Shown here in pieces: positions 44,455 to 53,335 of a DNA stretch of 64,000 nt (positions within the stretch are counted from its first letter, which is position 1; each line of letters starts with the position of its first letter). Below the pieces are notes generated by a model. It was not told the DNA's origin, searched no databases, and saw only the letters and a list, made by a program, of their open reading frames with translations. Where the stretch lies: the NCBI GenBank assembly GCA_002238965.1, contig MPNJ01000012.1, positions 52,190-116,189 of the forward strand, read 5' to 3'. Made by a program: the position numbers and the translations under genes. The stretch is from Nitrospinae bacterium bin107. Lineage in GTDB: Bacteria > UBA8248.

Positions 44455-46089
44455 ATGAAACATATTGATTTGCATTATATGAGTATTGCAGAGGCGGGCA
44501 CTCTTATCCGTGACAAGGAGCTGTCACCTGTCGAGTACGTAAAGGCGTTGATAGAACGGGCGGAAGCAGTCAATCCACTCCTTGACGCATATGTACTTGC
44601 CACGCCGGAAGTAGCCCTTCGTCAGGCGGAAGAAGCAGAAGCGGAAATAACTGCCGGCAATTGGCGTGGGCCGATGCACGGCATCCCTTTCGCGCTCAAG
44701 GATATCTACGACACCGCCGGAATCCGCACGACGGCGCACTCGAAGCAGCTTATCAACAATGTCCCCAAGCATGATGCCGTGACGGTTCGAAATCTCCTCA
44801 ATTCGGGCGCCGTGCTGATGGGCAAATTGGCATCCTATGAATTCGCCCATGGCGGCCCGACCTTTGATCTAATATTCCCCCCCGCGCGCAACCCGTGGAA
44901 CCTAGAATCCATTACCGGAGGATCCTCCAGCGGCTCCGCCGCCGCTGTCGCGGCTGGCCTTGTTCCCGCCGCTCTTGGCTCGGATACCGGTGGTTCCATT
45001 CGAAATCCGGCCGGCCTGTGTGGACTCGTCGGGCTAAAGCCCACCTTCGGCCTTGTCAGTAAACTCGGCGTGATAGCGAACTCTTTCACATTCGATCACG
45101 CCGGTCCGATGACGTGGACAGTAGAGGATTGCGCCATCGTTTTGCAAGCGATTGCCGGGTACGAGCAAAGCGATCCGAGCAGCGTTGACGTGCCGTTGCC
45201 CGATTACCGGTCCGCACTGCGCACAAATCTGAAAGGGCTTCGGATAGGACATGTCGGGCATTTCTATGAGGAAGACACAAAAGCCAGTCCCGAGCAGAAA
45301 GACGCAATGGCGGATGCGCTCGAAGTTCTGCAAAATCTAGGGGCGATCGTGGAGGAAGTTAAGCTGCGCCCGCTTGAGGCATACTACGACGTAAAGATCG
45401 TCATCGCCGAATCGGAACTGCTTAGCGTTCACCATTTCGACTTCGTCAACCGCCCTTATGATTTCAGCAGCGACATTCGACGACGGATTCTACCCGCCTG
45501 TGTTTTCACGGCGCTTGATTACATCAGCGCCATGCGTACGCGGCGACAACTGGTGGATGAAGCGAAGCCGGTATTCGAAAAATATGATGCGCTGATCACC
45601 CTTGGGGACGGCCCCGCCACAAAGATTGCCGATTACCGCCCGGCATCTGCATGGGAATCACCAAAAATCACCACGGCCTTCAACGTCATTGGCGGCGGTG
45701 CGATCTCGATCTGCAATGGTTTCACGGGGACTGGGCTGCCGTTGTCGATGCAGATCGCTAGTCGGCCCTTCGAGGACGCGACAGCGCTCGCCATAGCCCA
45801 TGCGTACGAGAAAGCGACGCAGTGGTGCAACCGGCGCCCAACGCTAGAGGCTGACATGGCGAAGCCGGAAATCGTGCCTAAATACGAGGCGCCGGAGACG
45901 GTCGATCTCGATGCGAAAACCCGAGCAATTGCAGAAATAGTAGCCAAACGGAATGGCTTGGAACTCGACCACACCTTGTTCACTGAAATGTGCGAGGGAG
46001 TGCCCTATGCGCTCGCGATGTCCTGGCGGCTCGAAACGAGCTTCCGCCGCGACGAAGAGCCTGCCAACGTATTCATGATGCCCAATTAA
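44455..46089 (+). CDS. Amidase signature family hydrolase
   Basis: The 544-residue enzyme has the amidase Ser-cisSer-Lys triad: K82 in FALKDIYDT, cis-Ser S157 in ITGGSSSGSAAAVAAG and nucleophile S181 in GSDTGGSIRNPA. It hydrolyses a C-N amide bond to acid and ammonia. It is longer than typical 460-480-residue amidases because of a C-terminal tail (about 490-544, LEADMAKPEIVPKYEAPETV) that resembles the tail of amidases linked to transporter clusters. No ligand can be inferred. It sits between two transporter systems and just before an IS630 remnant. Confidence 0.88.
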   Translation: MKHIDLHYMSIAEAGTLIRDKELSPVEYVKALIERAEAVNPLLDAYVLATPEVALRQAEEAEAEITAGNWRGPMHGIPFALKDIYDTAGIRTTAHSKQLINNVPKHDAVTVRNLLNSGAVLMGKLASYEFAHGGPTFDLIFPPARNPWNLESITGGSSSGSAAAVAAGLVPAALGSDTGGSIRNPAGLCGLVGLKPTFGLVSKLGVIANSFTFDHAGPMTWTVEDCAIVLQAIAGYEQSDPSSVDVPLPDYRSALRTNLKGLRIGHVGHFYEEDTKASPEQKDAMADALEVLQNLGAIVEEVKLRPLEAYYDVKIVIAESELLSVHHFDFVNRPYDFSSDIRRRILPACVFTALDYISAMRTRRQLVDEAKPVFEKYDALITLGDGPATKIADYRPASAWESPKITTAFNVIGGGAISICNGFTGTGLPLSMQIASRPFEDATALAIAHAYEKATQWCNRRPTLEADMAKPEIVPKYEAPETVDLDAKTRAIAEIVAKRNGLELDHTLFTEMCEGVPYALAMSWRLETSFRRDEEPANVFMMPN

Positions 46090-46169
46090 CATAATCGTGC
46101 TACACCCCGAGTCATTGGGCATCCGAATAATTGTTTGACGTTTTGTGGCGGATAGATTCAGGTCTGATC

Positions 46170-47206
46170 ATGATCCGCGCGAACTTTCTGTCCTCTGAAG
46201 AACGAACTGAGCTTGAAGGCTGTATGCGTCGGCACCGCGAAGAGCATGGGATTGCGCGTCGGGCGAATGCAGTCCAACTGTTGGACAAGGGCAAATCCTG
46301 TGCTGCGATTGCGTAGTTTCTGTATCTGGACGACGATACGATCCGCAACTAGAGCTATCAACAGGACGGCTGGGATACTCTTGCTCTGGTGGATGGCTGG
46401 CAAGGCGGGCAGTCGCGCATGACGCCGGCTCAGGAAGCTACACTTTGCTCGTGGCTGGAGGGCTGTTTTTGCCGCGCGGCGGGTGATATCCGAGCGTATA
46501 TCAAGGCGGAATTTGGCTTACACTATTCCCACTCTGGCTGCCTGAAGCTGTTGCGTCGACTGGGGTTTGAATATCCCAAGCCAAAGGCGCTGCCACATGT
46601 GGCGGATGAAGCGAAGTAGGCGGAATTCATCGCGTTTTACGAAAACCTGCTGAATGATCTGCCCGCCGATGAGGCGATTTATTTCGCCGATGCCGTGCAT
46701 CCGAAATATCAGATGAAGCCCGCCTTCGGCTGGGTGCGTAAGGGCTCAAACCCTGCCGTCAAAACCACCTCAGGCCGGGGGCGGGTCAATATCCATGGTG
46801 CGTTGCGCCTAGAAAATTTTGACGCGCCTTTCGTGGAGCCTGTCAGCGTGGACGGCAACAGCGCGGTGCAGCTTTTGGCGAAAATTGAAGCCCGCAACCC
46901 AACCAAATCAACTCTTCACGTCATTTGGGACAACGCGCCTATCATCGGTGCGATACCGTCAAAAAATGGCTCGCACGCCCGGATTGCCGCATACATTTGC
47001 CCCAGTTGCCCACCTACTGCCCACACCTGAGCCCCATTGAGCGCCTCTGGGGCGTCATGCACGCTCAAGTCACCCACAACCGCTTATACCCCACCCAAAA
47101 CGAGTTTGCCGAGGCCATCTTGCGCTTTTTCTGCCAAACCATCCCAAAACAATGGCGCGAGTTCCGAGATCAGGTCTCGGACAACTTTCAAATCGTATCA
47201 CACTAG
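46170..47206 (+). mobile_element. IS630-family transposase remnant (three amber stops, one frameshift)
   Basis: From ATG 46170 the sequence reads IRANFLSSEERTELEGCMRR as in IS630 helix-turn-helix domains. It passes TAG at 46314-46316, TAG in DDDTIRN-*-SYQQ (near 46349) and TAG 46617-46619. It continues with FADAVHPKYQMKPAFGWVRK and HGALRLENFDAPFVEPVS, then shifts frame near 46935 into KKWLARPDCRIHLPQLPTYC and HLSPIERLWGVMHAQVTHNR to 47206. The catalytic DD(E) region is recognisable (VIWDNA, HLSPIERLW). Terminal inverted repeats and target TA duplications could not be found, so the ends are not defined. Confidence 0.85.
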
Positions 47207-47247
47207 AACTTGCGGGTTTTGGAGTGAGATGTATATAGTGAGACGTG

Positions 47248-47253
47248 TATAAT
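47248..47253 (+). promoter_or_regulatory. Possible -10 box of the tctCBA operon
   Basis: A perfect TATAAT lies 36 bases before the tctC ATG, but no good -35 hexamer is found at 16-18 bases. ATAGGGGGAAAAA provides the ribosome site. Confidence 0.35.
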
Positions 47254-47288
47254 AAGGATCAGTGTCCATTAGAAAATAGGGGGAAAAA

Positions 47289-48323
47289 ATGTACCGTAAA
47301 TTGTTGATTTCTTGTATAAGCGCGTTCTTGTTCAGCTTAGGGTTGTGGTTTGCCGCAGCTCAATTTGGCGTGTCGAGTTCGGCTTACGCTCAGGAGTGGC
47401 CTTCTCGTCCCCTTACAATGGTCGTGCCCGCACGCGCGGGCGGCGGTAACGACCGGGCTGCCCGGCTCATGTCGCGGTTCTTGAGTAAAGAACTGGGCCA
47501 GCCTATCAAAGTTATAAACAAGCCGGGAGGGGGCAATCTGCTAGGACATCTTCATTTCCTCAAACAGAAGGACGACGGCTATACGCTCCTTCGCACCACG
47601 ACGATGCCTTTCTTGGCCCTCAATACGATCCTGCAAGGTGCCAAATTTAAGGTTTCTGATTTCGACCCCATCAATCTGCCGGAGCAAGGTTTCTCGTTAA
47701 TAGCCACGTCGAAGGGCTCACCCTACAAGACCATTTACGACGTGATTGACGCAATCCGCGCCAATCCCGGTAAAGTCAGTGTTGGCCTTGAGCCAACCGA
47801 TGCGGCGATGTTCAACTTCCAGACACTGCTGACGGGGCTTGGACTCTCAATCGATAACGTCAGGGTAGTAACCTATGATAGTGGAGGTCCGTTGCGCACC
47901 GGCATCATAGGTGGACAATTTGATATTGGAGTAACAGGGACCCAGGGAAGCGAACATTTGATTAGCGAGTGGCGACCGTTGCTCGTCTTTGCCCCCAAAA
48001 AGATCGAGCCATGGAATGGATGGGGCGTTCCTATGATTGGGGATGTTGCGAAGAAAATTGGTTTTAAATTTGACCGCGTTCTGGGTGGCTCGCTACAGGG
48101 ATATCTCGTCCACGCGACTTTGAAGAATAAGCATCCCGACCGGTATAAAAAGTTGGTCGAGATATTCAAGAAAATCTCCACCGATCCAAAAGCGATCGAA
48201 GCACACAAGGGAGCAAAATTAGCGATTAGTTGGGTGGGACCAGCTAAATCGAAAAAAATAATGATGGGTCAATACGAGATACTTCTCGATCCCAAAGTAC
48301 ACAACGTATTTAGACCGAAATAA
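47289..48323 (+). CDS. tctC: Tripartite tricarboxylate transporter substrate-binding protein (TctC/Bug family)
   Basis: The 344-residue periplasmic binding protein has a signal peptide cleaved at about SAYA-QEW (residue 34), then the Bug-family start WPSRPLTMVVPARAGGGNDR and KVINKPGGGNLLGHLHFLKQ. The family binds citrate, other carboxylates, aromatic acids or amino acids. It is followed by a strong terminator and then tctB and tctA, the usual order, with the binding protein expressed more highly. Codon use and G+C differ visibly from the nuo genes, consistent with transfer. Confidence 0.9.
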   Translation: MYRKLLISCISAFLFSLGLWFAAAQFGVSSSAYAQEWPSRPLTMVVPARAGGGNDRAARLMSRFLSKELGQPIKVINKPGGGNLLGHLHFLKQKDDGYTLLRTTTMPFLALNTILQGAKFKVSDFDPINLPEQGFSLIATSKGSPYKTIYDVIDAIRANPGKVSVGLEPTDAAMFNFQTLLTGLGLSIDNVRVVTYDSGGPLRTGIIGGQFDIGVTGTQGSEHLISEWRPLLVFAPKKIEPWNGWGVPMIGDVAKKIGFKFDRVLGGSLQGYLVHATLKNKHPDRYKKLVEIFKKISTDPKAIEAHKGAKLAISWVGPAKSKKIMMGQYEILLDPKVHNVFRPK

Positions 48324-48330
48324 CGAATCG

Positions 48331-48369
48331 ACCGGGGGCGGCTTCGGCCGCCCCGGTTGCATTTTTTCC
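48331..48369 (+). terminator. Intrinsic terminator after tctC
   Basis: ACCGGGGGCGGC pairs with GCCGCCCCGGT around a TTCG tetraloop (48331-48357, one bulged G), followed by TGCATTTTTTCC. It is a textbook Rho-independent terminator lying within the tct operon, probably reducing tctBA relative to tctC. Confidence 0.88.
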
Positions 48370-48382
48370 GAAAAGTGACGCT

Positions 48383-48871
48383 ATGGTTCTGTTCAGATAT
48401 CGGGTAAGCGCCGAATGGGGTCACATTGCATTTGTCACCGCTATCGCGATTACTTGCTTGATTTATATTTTCGATACGCTGTCCGTATCTCATCACATTA
48501 ATAATATCATACTGGTTGTTCCCTTCGCCGGCCTTACCATGCTGCTCTGTGTCTGGGTAGTAATAAGCGGGATTCGCATCCGCAGAGTCGTTCCGGACGT
48601 CACAAATGGCCAGGATCAAACCATAGGCACGGAGGATAAACAGGCACTTGCCAAGCCCATCGCATTGATGGCGCTTACAGGTGTCTACGTCGTTATCATT
48701 GAATTTGTGGGACTGGACATAGCTTCTTTTGCATTTCTTATAGTTGTTCTGATATTACTTGGGGAGAGGCGGCCTTTTTTCGTTTTGTGTTACGCACTAA
48801 TTTTCACACTTATAGTAGTCGGTGGCACAGGCGCGCTTATTCCCTATCCCATTCCAATGACTCTTCTGTAA
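48383..48871 (+). CDS. tctB: Tripartite tricarboxylate transporter small membrane subunit TctB
   Basis: The 162-residue protein has four predicted helices (about 14-32, 42-62, 93-110, 115-150), matching TctB size and position between tctC and tctA. Sequence conservation of the family is low, so assignment rests on topology and context. ATG 48383 lies just after the tctC terminator and has only a weak ribosome site. Confidence 0.82.
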   Translation: MVLFRYRVSAEWGHIAFVTAIAITCLIYIFDTLSVSHHINNIILVVPFAGLTMLLCVWVVISGIRIRRVVPDVTNGQDQTIGTEDKQALAKPIALMALTGVYVVIIEFVGLDIASFAFLIVVLILLGERRPFFVLCYALIFTLIVVGGTGALIPYPIPMTLL

Positions 48872-48889
48872 TGCGCGGGTACTGACGTC

Positions 48890-50401
48890 GTGATTGATCT
48901 GGAGGCCGCAAATAGCGCTCTCTCAATGATGTTCAGTTCCTGGCAGATTTGGGCGGTCCTCGTGCCTGGTCTGCTCATAGGTTTGACGGCCGGAGCCTTG
49001 ATCGGCGTGCAGAACCCCATGGCAATGGCGATTTGCTTGCCGCTGACCCTGTACATGGATTTTCTGCCGGCAGTCATGCTACTGACAGCCATCTTCACTG
49101 GTGCTGGTTTCGGTGGCGCGATCACCTCCGTTCTGATGGGAATTCCGGGAACCAGCTCGTGTGTGGCCACAACATTCGATGGCTATCCCATGGCGCAGCA
49201 GGGCAAGCACAATGAGGCTCTGGGGATCGCGCTGCTGAGTTCCTCATTCGGCGTGTTATTTGGTTATATGGTTTTATTTCTCTTGATCGTCCCTCTCAGC
49301 CGCTGGGTGTTGAAGCTCGGACCGGTCGAGATGCTGTTCGTTGCGCTCTGGGGCCTGTCTACGCTGGCTGCCCTCGGGGGAAAATTCATGAGTCGCGGTT
49401 TCATTGCCGCACTTTTCGGCGTTCTTTTGGGGACCGTTGGAATGAACACTAGCGGATATATACGCGGCACCGCGGGAATCAGTTTCCTGCTTGAAGGCAT
49501 TCCTTTCGTACCGGCGATGATGGGTATGTTCGCGGCCAGCCAATTGTTCGAGTTGGTCGGAGTAAAATTCTTGGTACAGGACGAGTCGTTACGCCGAGCC
49601 GACTTTGGCAAGATCATGGGTACCGTTCGGTGGCTTAAAAAAATCCCATTCCTGCTGCTGCGGGGCTCCCTCGTTGGCACTTTCATCGGTGCTATCCCAG
49701 GCATCGGTTCATCGCTCGCAAATCTTGTCTCATATGCCGAGACCAAACGGATGGATCGCGATCCTGACAGCTTCGGCAAAGGTAACCCGAAGGGTGTGGC
49801 CGCCTCAGAAAGTGCTAACAGCAGCTCCGAAGGGGGATCAATGGTGATTACCCTTGCTCTTGGGATTCCCGGCGGCGCAGGCACGGCAATGCTGCTGGTA
49901 GCCTTTGGTATGCACAATGTTATCGGTGGACCTCAATTCATTAGCAACAACATGGACATCGTATATGTGATTATTTTCGGCAATTTCGCGCAGGCGGGCA
50001 TTCTCTTGGTTGTCGGGCTTCTGTTTATTTCGGTAGCTGGAAATATTGTGAGGCTTCCACTATCGATCCTTATACCCTCGGTTTTAGTCCTGTCGGTCGT
50101 CGGCGCATATGCAGTTACAGGAGATATAGCGGGGCCGATTACCTTGTTCGCGTTTGCGGTATTTGGTTGGTTGATGAAGCGCTTTGACTATCCTATAGCA
50201 GCGACGGTGGTTGGCTTAGTGCTTGGTCGAATGGTCGAAAGTGAACTGATCCGATCGTATCAGCTGAGTGCTGGCGACATTCTGTTTCTGTTGGAACGCC
50301 CGGTGGCTTTAGTATTTGCGGTGCTGTTAATTCTTTCGTTGTGCCAGCCTCTGATATTCAAGGCATTTCGATTAAAGCGAGATTTCATAGCGGACGATTA
50401 G
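48890..50401 (+). CDS. tctA: Tripartite tricarboxylate transporter large membrane subunit TctA
   Basis: The 503-residue permease has about 12 helices with the family motifs PGLLIGLTAGALIGVQNPMA, FGGAITSVLMGIPGTSSCVA, KMPFLL-like region, IGAIPGIGSSLANLVSYAE and ASESANSSSEGGSMVITLAL. Start GTG 48890 fits the family N-terminus, though the ribosome site is weak. It uses a sodium or proton gradient with TctC delivering the ligand. The gene ends the operon; a nested inverted repeat lies 38 bases downstream. Confidence 0.9.
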   Translation: MIDLEAANSALSMMFSSWQIWAVLVPGLLIGLTAGALIGVQNPMAMAICLPLTLYMDFLPAVMLLTAIFTGAGFGGAITSVLMGIPGTSSCVATTFDGYPMAQQGKHNEALGIALLSSSFGVLFGYMVLFLLIVPLSRWVLKLGPVEMLFVALWGLSTLAALGGKFMSRGFIAALFGVLLGTVGMNTSGYIRGTAGISFLLEGIPFVPAMMGMFAASQLFELVGVKFLVQDESLRRADFGKIMGTVRWLKKIPFLLLRGSLVGTFIGAIPGIGSSLANLVSYAETKRMDRDPDSFGKGNPKGVAASESANSSSEGGSMVITLALGIPGGAGTAMLLVAFGMHNVIGGPQFISNNMDIVYVIIFGNFAQAGILLVVGLLFISVAGNIVRLPLSILIPSVLVLSVVGAYAVTGDIAGPITLFAFAVFGWLMKRFDYPIAATVVGLVLGRMVESELIRSYQLSAGDILFLLERPVALVFAVLLILSLCQPLIFKAFRLKRDFIADD

Positions 50402-50438
50402 GGGCTGCAAAAAGCCAGCAGGGACCTAGGAAAGTGGG

Positions 50439-50509
50439 GATCTGTCGGAATGATTGACAATATCATTGTCTTTGACAAATTTGATGTAGCAAATCATTTC
50501 TGACAGATC
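50439..50509. repeat. Nested inverted repeat (MITE-like or terminator) after tctA
   Basis: An outer imperfect pair of 17/18 bases (GATCTGTCGGAATGATT and AATCATTTCTGACAGATC, 50439-50455 and 50492-50509) encloses an inner perfect hairpin GACAAT-ATC-ATTGTC (50456-50470). The 71-bp element could be a miniature transposable element, a terminator for tctA, or a regulator site. No target duplication is evident. Confidence 0.6.
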
Positions 50510-50554
50510 TGAAATACACGTAACTTATTGAAGTTACCTTATGTTGAGTTACTG

Positions 50555-50900
50555 TCAAATCTGGTGTATGGCGTCCTGAATCCAGCGGCACTCCCGCCCG
50601 TTTCTTTTTCCTTCACCCCATCGGTGAACCTCACGTCGGCGATCACGTCCGCCAGATGACGGAAGCCGCGTAGCCGGCGCCATCGCTTCTGGGCGCTCAT
50701 GGCGAGCTGATGCACGAGGGTCAGCGCCGTCTTCTCGCTCAGGCAGTTCCTGGTCTTCGCCGTTCGCAAGCGAATGGTGGCGAAGATCGACTCGATGGGG
50801 TTCGTCGCCCGAAGGCTCTGCCAGTGCCCCGCCTGGAAGTCGTAGAAGGCGAGCAACTCCTCCCGGTCTCCCGCCAGGCACTCAGCGGCTTTCGGTAAAT
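50555..50900 (-). mobile_element. IS256-family transposase C-terminal remnant
   Basis: On the minus strand the frame reads PKAAECLAGDREELLAFYDF, TNPIESIFATIRLRTAKTRN and RLRGFRHLADVIADVRFTDG, the C-terminal part of IS256/Mutator transposases. It then shifts frame before the terminal IQDAIHQI and TGA at 50555-50557. The upstream 280 residues, including the first two catalytic aspartates, are missing, so it is non-functional. Adjacent terminal repeats are not identifiable. Confidence 0.82.
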
Positions 50901-51386
50901 AAATGATGAGGTTTTCTTCGGAAAAGATGCAGCCGCATCGCGCGGCGCAGGGGAATTCTGCCACGGTCCATGATTCCCACGGTGACGGAAAATGCTGGGA
51001 ATTGCGGGGAGTTGCGGGGGCTTTTTCACGATTGCCATAATTTCCGGCTTCGGCAGAACTCATCCGGGTCCTGGATTGACATATTGTCAGACTGGGGCCT
51101 CCCGTTCCCGAATAATAGTCAAAGTGTGATGCCGCCCGCCGGAACCTGAGGGGCGTATATCCTGAGATTATCGTGCTGCGCAGGGAATGTATCTGACTGA
51201 TAACATTATCGTTATGCGCTTTAATTATTATTAGCCGTAGAATATTCTTCTTTGGCACAATTTGTGCATATTATAAGGGTGTGTACCTTTTGCCCTCTAT
51301 GGGCGCCTTGCAAAAGAGGAGCCTTTTCTCCCCGGTGGTCAGTTGAAGGGTCCCCCGATGCTGATTCACTGACATCTCGCCAAACG
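50901..51386. other. Non-coding stretch upstream of the IS256 remnant
   Basis: About 490 bases without a supported gene. One small palindrome TGACA-TAT-TGTCA (51077-51089) is present and resembles the TTGACA/TGTC elements in the nested repeat downstream of tctA. Otherwise nothing is recognisable. It marks the right edge of the accessory region. Confidence 0.5.
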
Positions 51387-51447
51387 ATTCGCCCGAGTTG
51401 GGCGGATTCCTTCCACCATGGGGCATGTCCCAAAAGGGCGTGCCCCA
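51387..51447 (-). terminator. Two hairpins downstream of the HAD gene
   Basis: Just after the HAD stop on the minus strand lies TGGGGCA...TGCCCCA with an inner CCC/GGG pair around AAAA or TTTT (51419-51447), then ATTCGCCC-GAGTT-GGGCGGAT (51387-51407). U-tracts on the minus strand are poor, while AGTCTTTATTT on the plus side is slightly better. They probably end the AIR-synthase/HAD transcript. Confidence 0.5.
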
Positions 51448-51452
51448 AGTCT

Positions 51453-52037
51453 TTATTTATCAATCAGTTGTTTGAGCAGGGCAGGCGCATCCCGGAGGCT
51501 GCGAAGCGTCAGATCACTGGGAATCGAGGAGCGTTCCGTCAGGTGGACCGACAACATTCCCGCCGCTTTGGCGGCCATCATGTCATATTTCCCGTCGCCG
51601 ATGACGACGCATTTTTCAGGCGATACGCCGATCGCCTCGGCGCCTGCAAGCATGGGTCTCGGGTCCGGCTTCCAGTAGCCGATATCCCGTGTGATCAGGA
51701 CTTCGAAAGAGATGTTTATTTTTTTCACCATTTTCAGAACGTGCCGCTCCGCATTGTTCGTAACGACGCCGAAGGGGATTTTTCTGGTTCGCAGGTACGC
51801 AATCAAAGCATGCGAGCCATCGTTGGCCTCCGCGATGTCGGCGGCTTTAAGCTCATGTTTTTCAAGGATATCCGATATTTCACGCGCTCGCTCGGGAGAG
51901 AGCGTAGGGAGATAATCCAGAATGGATACCTCCTCGTCGAGCAATTCCATCTCCTCTTTCATGGTGGGCCAGTCAAAGGCGGGTTTCGTGAGCGTGCCGT
52001 CAAAATCGAGCAGCACACCCTCCATGGCTCGTTTCAT
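51453..52037 (-). CDS. HAD-superfamily phosphatase (HAD-IA type)
   Basis: The 194-residue protein has the four HAD motifs: LLDFDGTLT with the nucleophilic aspartate near the start, VVTNNAE, K in YWKPDPRPM, and VVIGDGKYDMMAAKAAG. It should hydrolyse a small phosphate ester. ATG 52037 with GGGAGCGAGG is preferred to an ATG 42 bases upstream inside the previous gene. It starts 10 bases after the AIR-synthase-family gene, so the two are an operon and could act on a common phosphorylated metabolite, which is inference. Confidence 0.87.
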   Translation of the reverse strand: MKRAMEGVLLDFDGTLTKPAFDWPTMKEEMELLDEEVSILDYLPTLSPERAREISDILEKHELKAADIAEANDGSHALIAYLRTRKIPFGVVTNNAERHVLKMVKKINISFEVLITRDIGYWKPDPRPMLAGAEAIGVSPEKCVVIGDGKYDMMAAKAAGMLSVHLTERSSIPSDLTLRSLRDAPALLKQLIDK

Positions 52038-52047
52038 CCTCGCTCCC

Positions 52048-53061
52048 TTACAGCACTTTTGAAATTTCGTCGGAATCAAAACGCCTAAGCGGAGAAGTTT
52101 TCCCGTCGCGCCGAATCATCACTCCTGAATCAGGCGCGCATAACCTGCCGATTTGCACACCCATTGCACCCGTCGCCATGAGCGCTTCCCGAACGGTTTC
52201 TTCCCCTTCCGCCGGAACCGCCAGCAAGAGCGCTCCCGATGTAATGACACCTAAAGGGTCCAGATTCAATGCCTTGCAGATCTTCCCCCCTTCAAAGGAA
52301 ATGGGTATGTTGTTCTCCTCAACAATGGCTCCCAGGCCGGCGGCCTCCGCCATTTCATGGATGCCGGTGGCCATCCCTCCTTCGGTCGGGTCGTGCATCG
52401 CGTGCACCTGGCCTGTACCGGCCGCCGCCAAAGCTTGCGCCACCACGCTGATGCCGGGAGATTCCAGGTTTTTTTTCGCATTTTCCAGTATTTCGACATC
52501 CATATGGTTTTTCAGAAAATCGTATTTCGCATCCGCCAGGATAGCCGTTCCCTCCACAGGTATGGGACGCGTAAGCAGAATTAAATCATCTACTTGCGCG
52601 TCTGCGCCGCGTACCAGATTCTCCTTCGATACTTCCCCCAGCATATGGCCCGAAAGAATCGGAAATTCCAGTCCCGAGGTAATCTCCGTATGTCCGCCGC
52701 ATATGGTGATGTCCAAATCGGCGCATGCATCTTCCACCTCTTCCCAAATACGGCTTATCATCGCCTCGTCAGCGCGTCCTTCCGGCAGAAGCAGGGTCAT
52801 CAGGAACCACAAAGGAGTAGCGCCCATGCAGGCGATGTCGTTCGCGTTTACGTGTACGGCATAGCGGCCGATGTGGTTTTCCACAAACGTGATGGGGTCT
52901 GATTTCGCGACGAGATAGCGCTCTCCCATGTCGATGACGGCTGCGTCTTCTCCAATCTTTGGGCCCACTACAAGACGCGGGTGCGAACTTGCGCTCTTGA
53001 GCAGATTATCCAGTACATCTGTCGGAAGTTTACCCACTGGAAATGGAGGCTGTTTTACCAT
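52048..53061 (-). CDS. AIR-synthase-family protein (PurM/HypE/SelD/ThiL superfamily), HypE-like
   Basis: The 337-residue protein shows the superfamily pattern of ATP-dependent enzymes: FPVGKLPTDVLDNLL (7-21), GPKIGEDAAVI (33-43, ATP loop), VHVNANDIACMGATPLWFLM with the metal-binding aspartate, and MHDPTEGGMATGIHEMAEAA. It resembles HypE-like AIR synthases. It lacks the HypE C-terminal carbamoyl-acceptor cysteine (the protein ends DEISKVL) and the N-terminal Cys/Sec-Lys of selenophosphate synthetase, so it is neither typical HypE nor SelD. The reaction is unknown. ATG 53061 has GCAGGAAG upstream. Confidence 0.8.
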   Translation of the reverse strand: MVKQPPFPVGKLPTDVLDNLLKSASSHPRLVVGPKIGEDAAVIDMGERYLVAKSDPITFVENHIGRYAVHVNANDIACMGATPLWFLMTLLLPEGRADEAMISRIWEEVEDACADLDITICGGHTEITSGLEFPILSGHMLGEVSKENLVRGADAQVDDLILLTRPIPVEGTAILADAKYDFLKNHMDVEILENAKKNLESPGISVVAQALAAAGTGQVHAMHDPTEGGMATGIHEMAEAAGLGAIVEENNIPISFEGGKICKALNLDPLGVITSGALLLAVPAEGEETVREALMATGAMGVQIGRLCAPDSGVMIRRDGKTSPLRRFDSDEISKVL

Positions 53062-53115
53062 CTTCCTGCCATAGGGAGGAGGCTTTTCACATCAAGAGCA
53101 CAATGCGTTTTCGTG

Positions 53116-53144
53116 TTGACGCCCGGGTTGGGGCGTTTTAGAAT
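53116..53144 (+). promoter_or_regulatory. Sigma70-type promoter for tRNA-Phe
   Basis: TTGACG (53116-53121), a 17-base spacer and TAGAAT (53139-53144) match consensus at 5 of 6 positions each. Transcription would begin about 90 bases before the tRNA. A leader hairpin AAGGCA/TGCCTT lies between them. Confidence 0.65.
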
Positions 53145-53241
53145 CCCGTCTTTCCCGTAAAGGCATGGAAACTCTTGCCTTTTGGGGCAAATGAGTCGAT
53201 AAGGAACAACCCTTGGTTGTCCGTTGATTGCTCCACATACT

Positions 53242-53317
<76 letters not shown>

Positions 53318-53335
53318 GAAACCCTCTCGTTCGCG

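Noticed and set aside
50539..51258. 239-codon minus-strand frame as an intact transposase
   Set aside because: Only the C-terminal third is IS256-like and it ends out of frame with the true terminus; the N-terminal part has no homology I recognise.
52048..53061. Selenophosphate synthetase (selD) assignment, tempting beside a Sec gene
   Set aside because: The N-terminal Cys/Sec and following Lys of SelD are absent; the start reads PFPVGKLPTD as in HypE-like AIR synthases.
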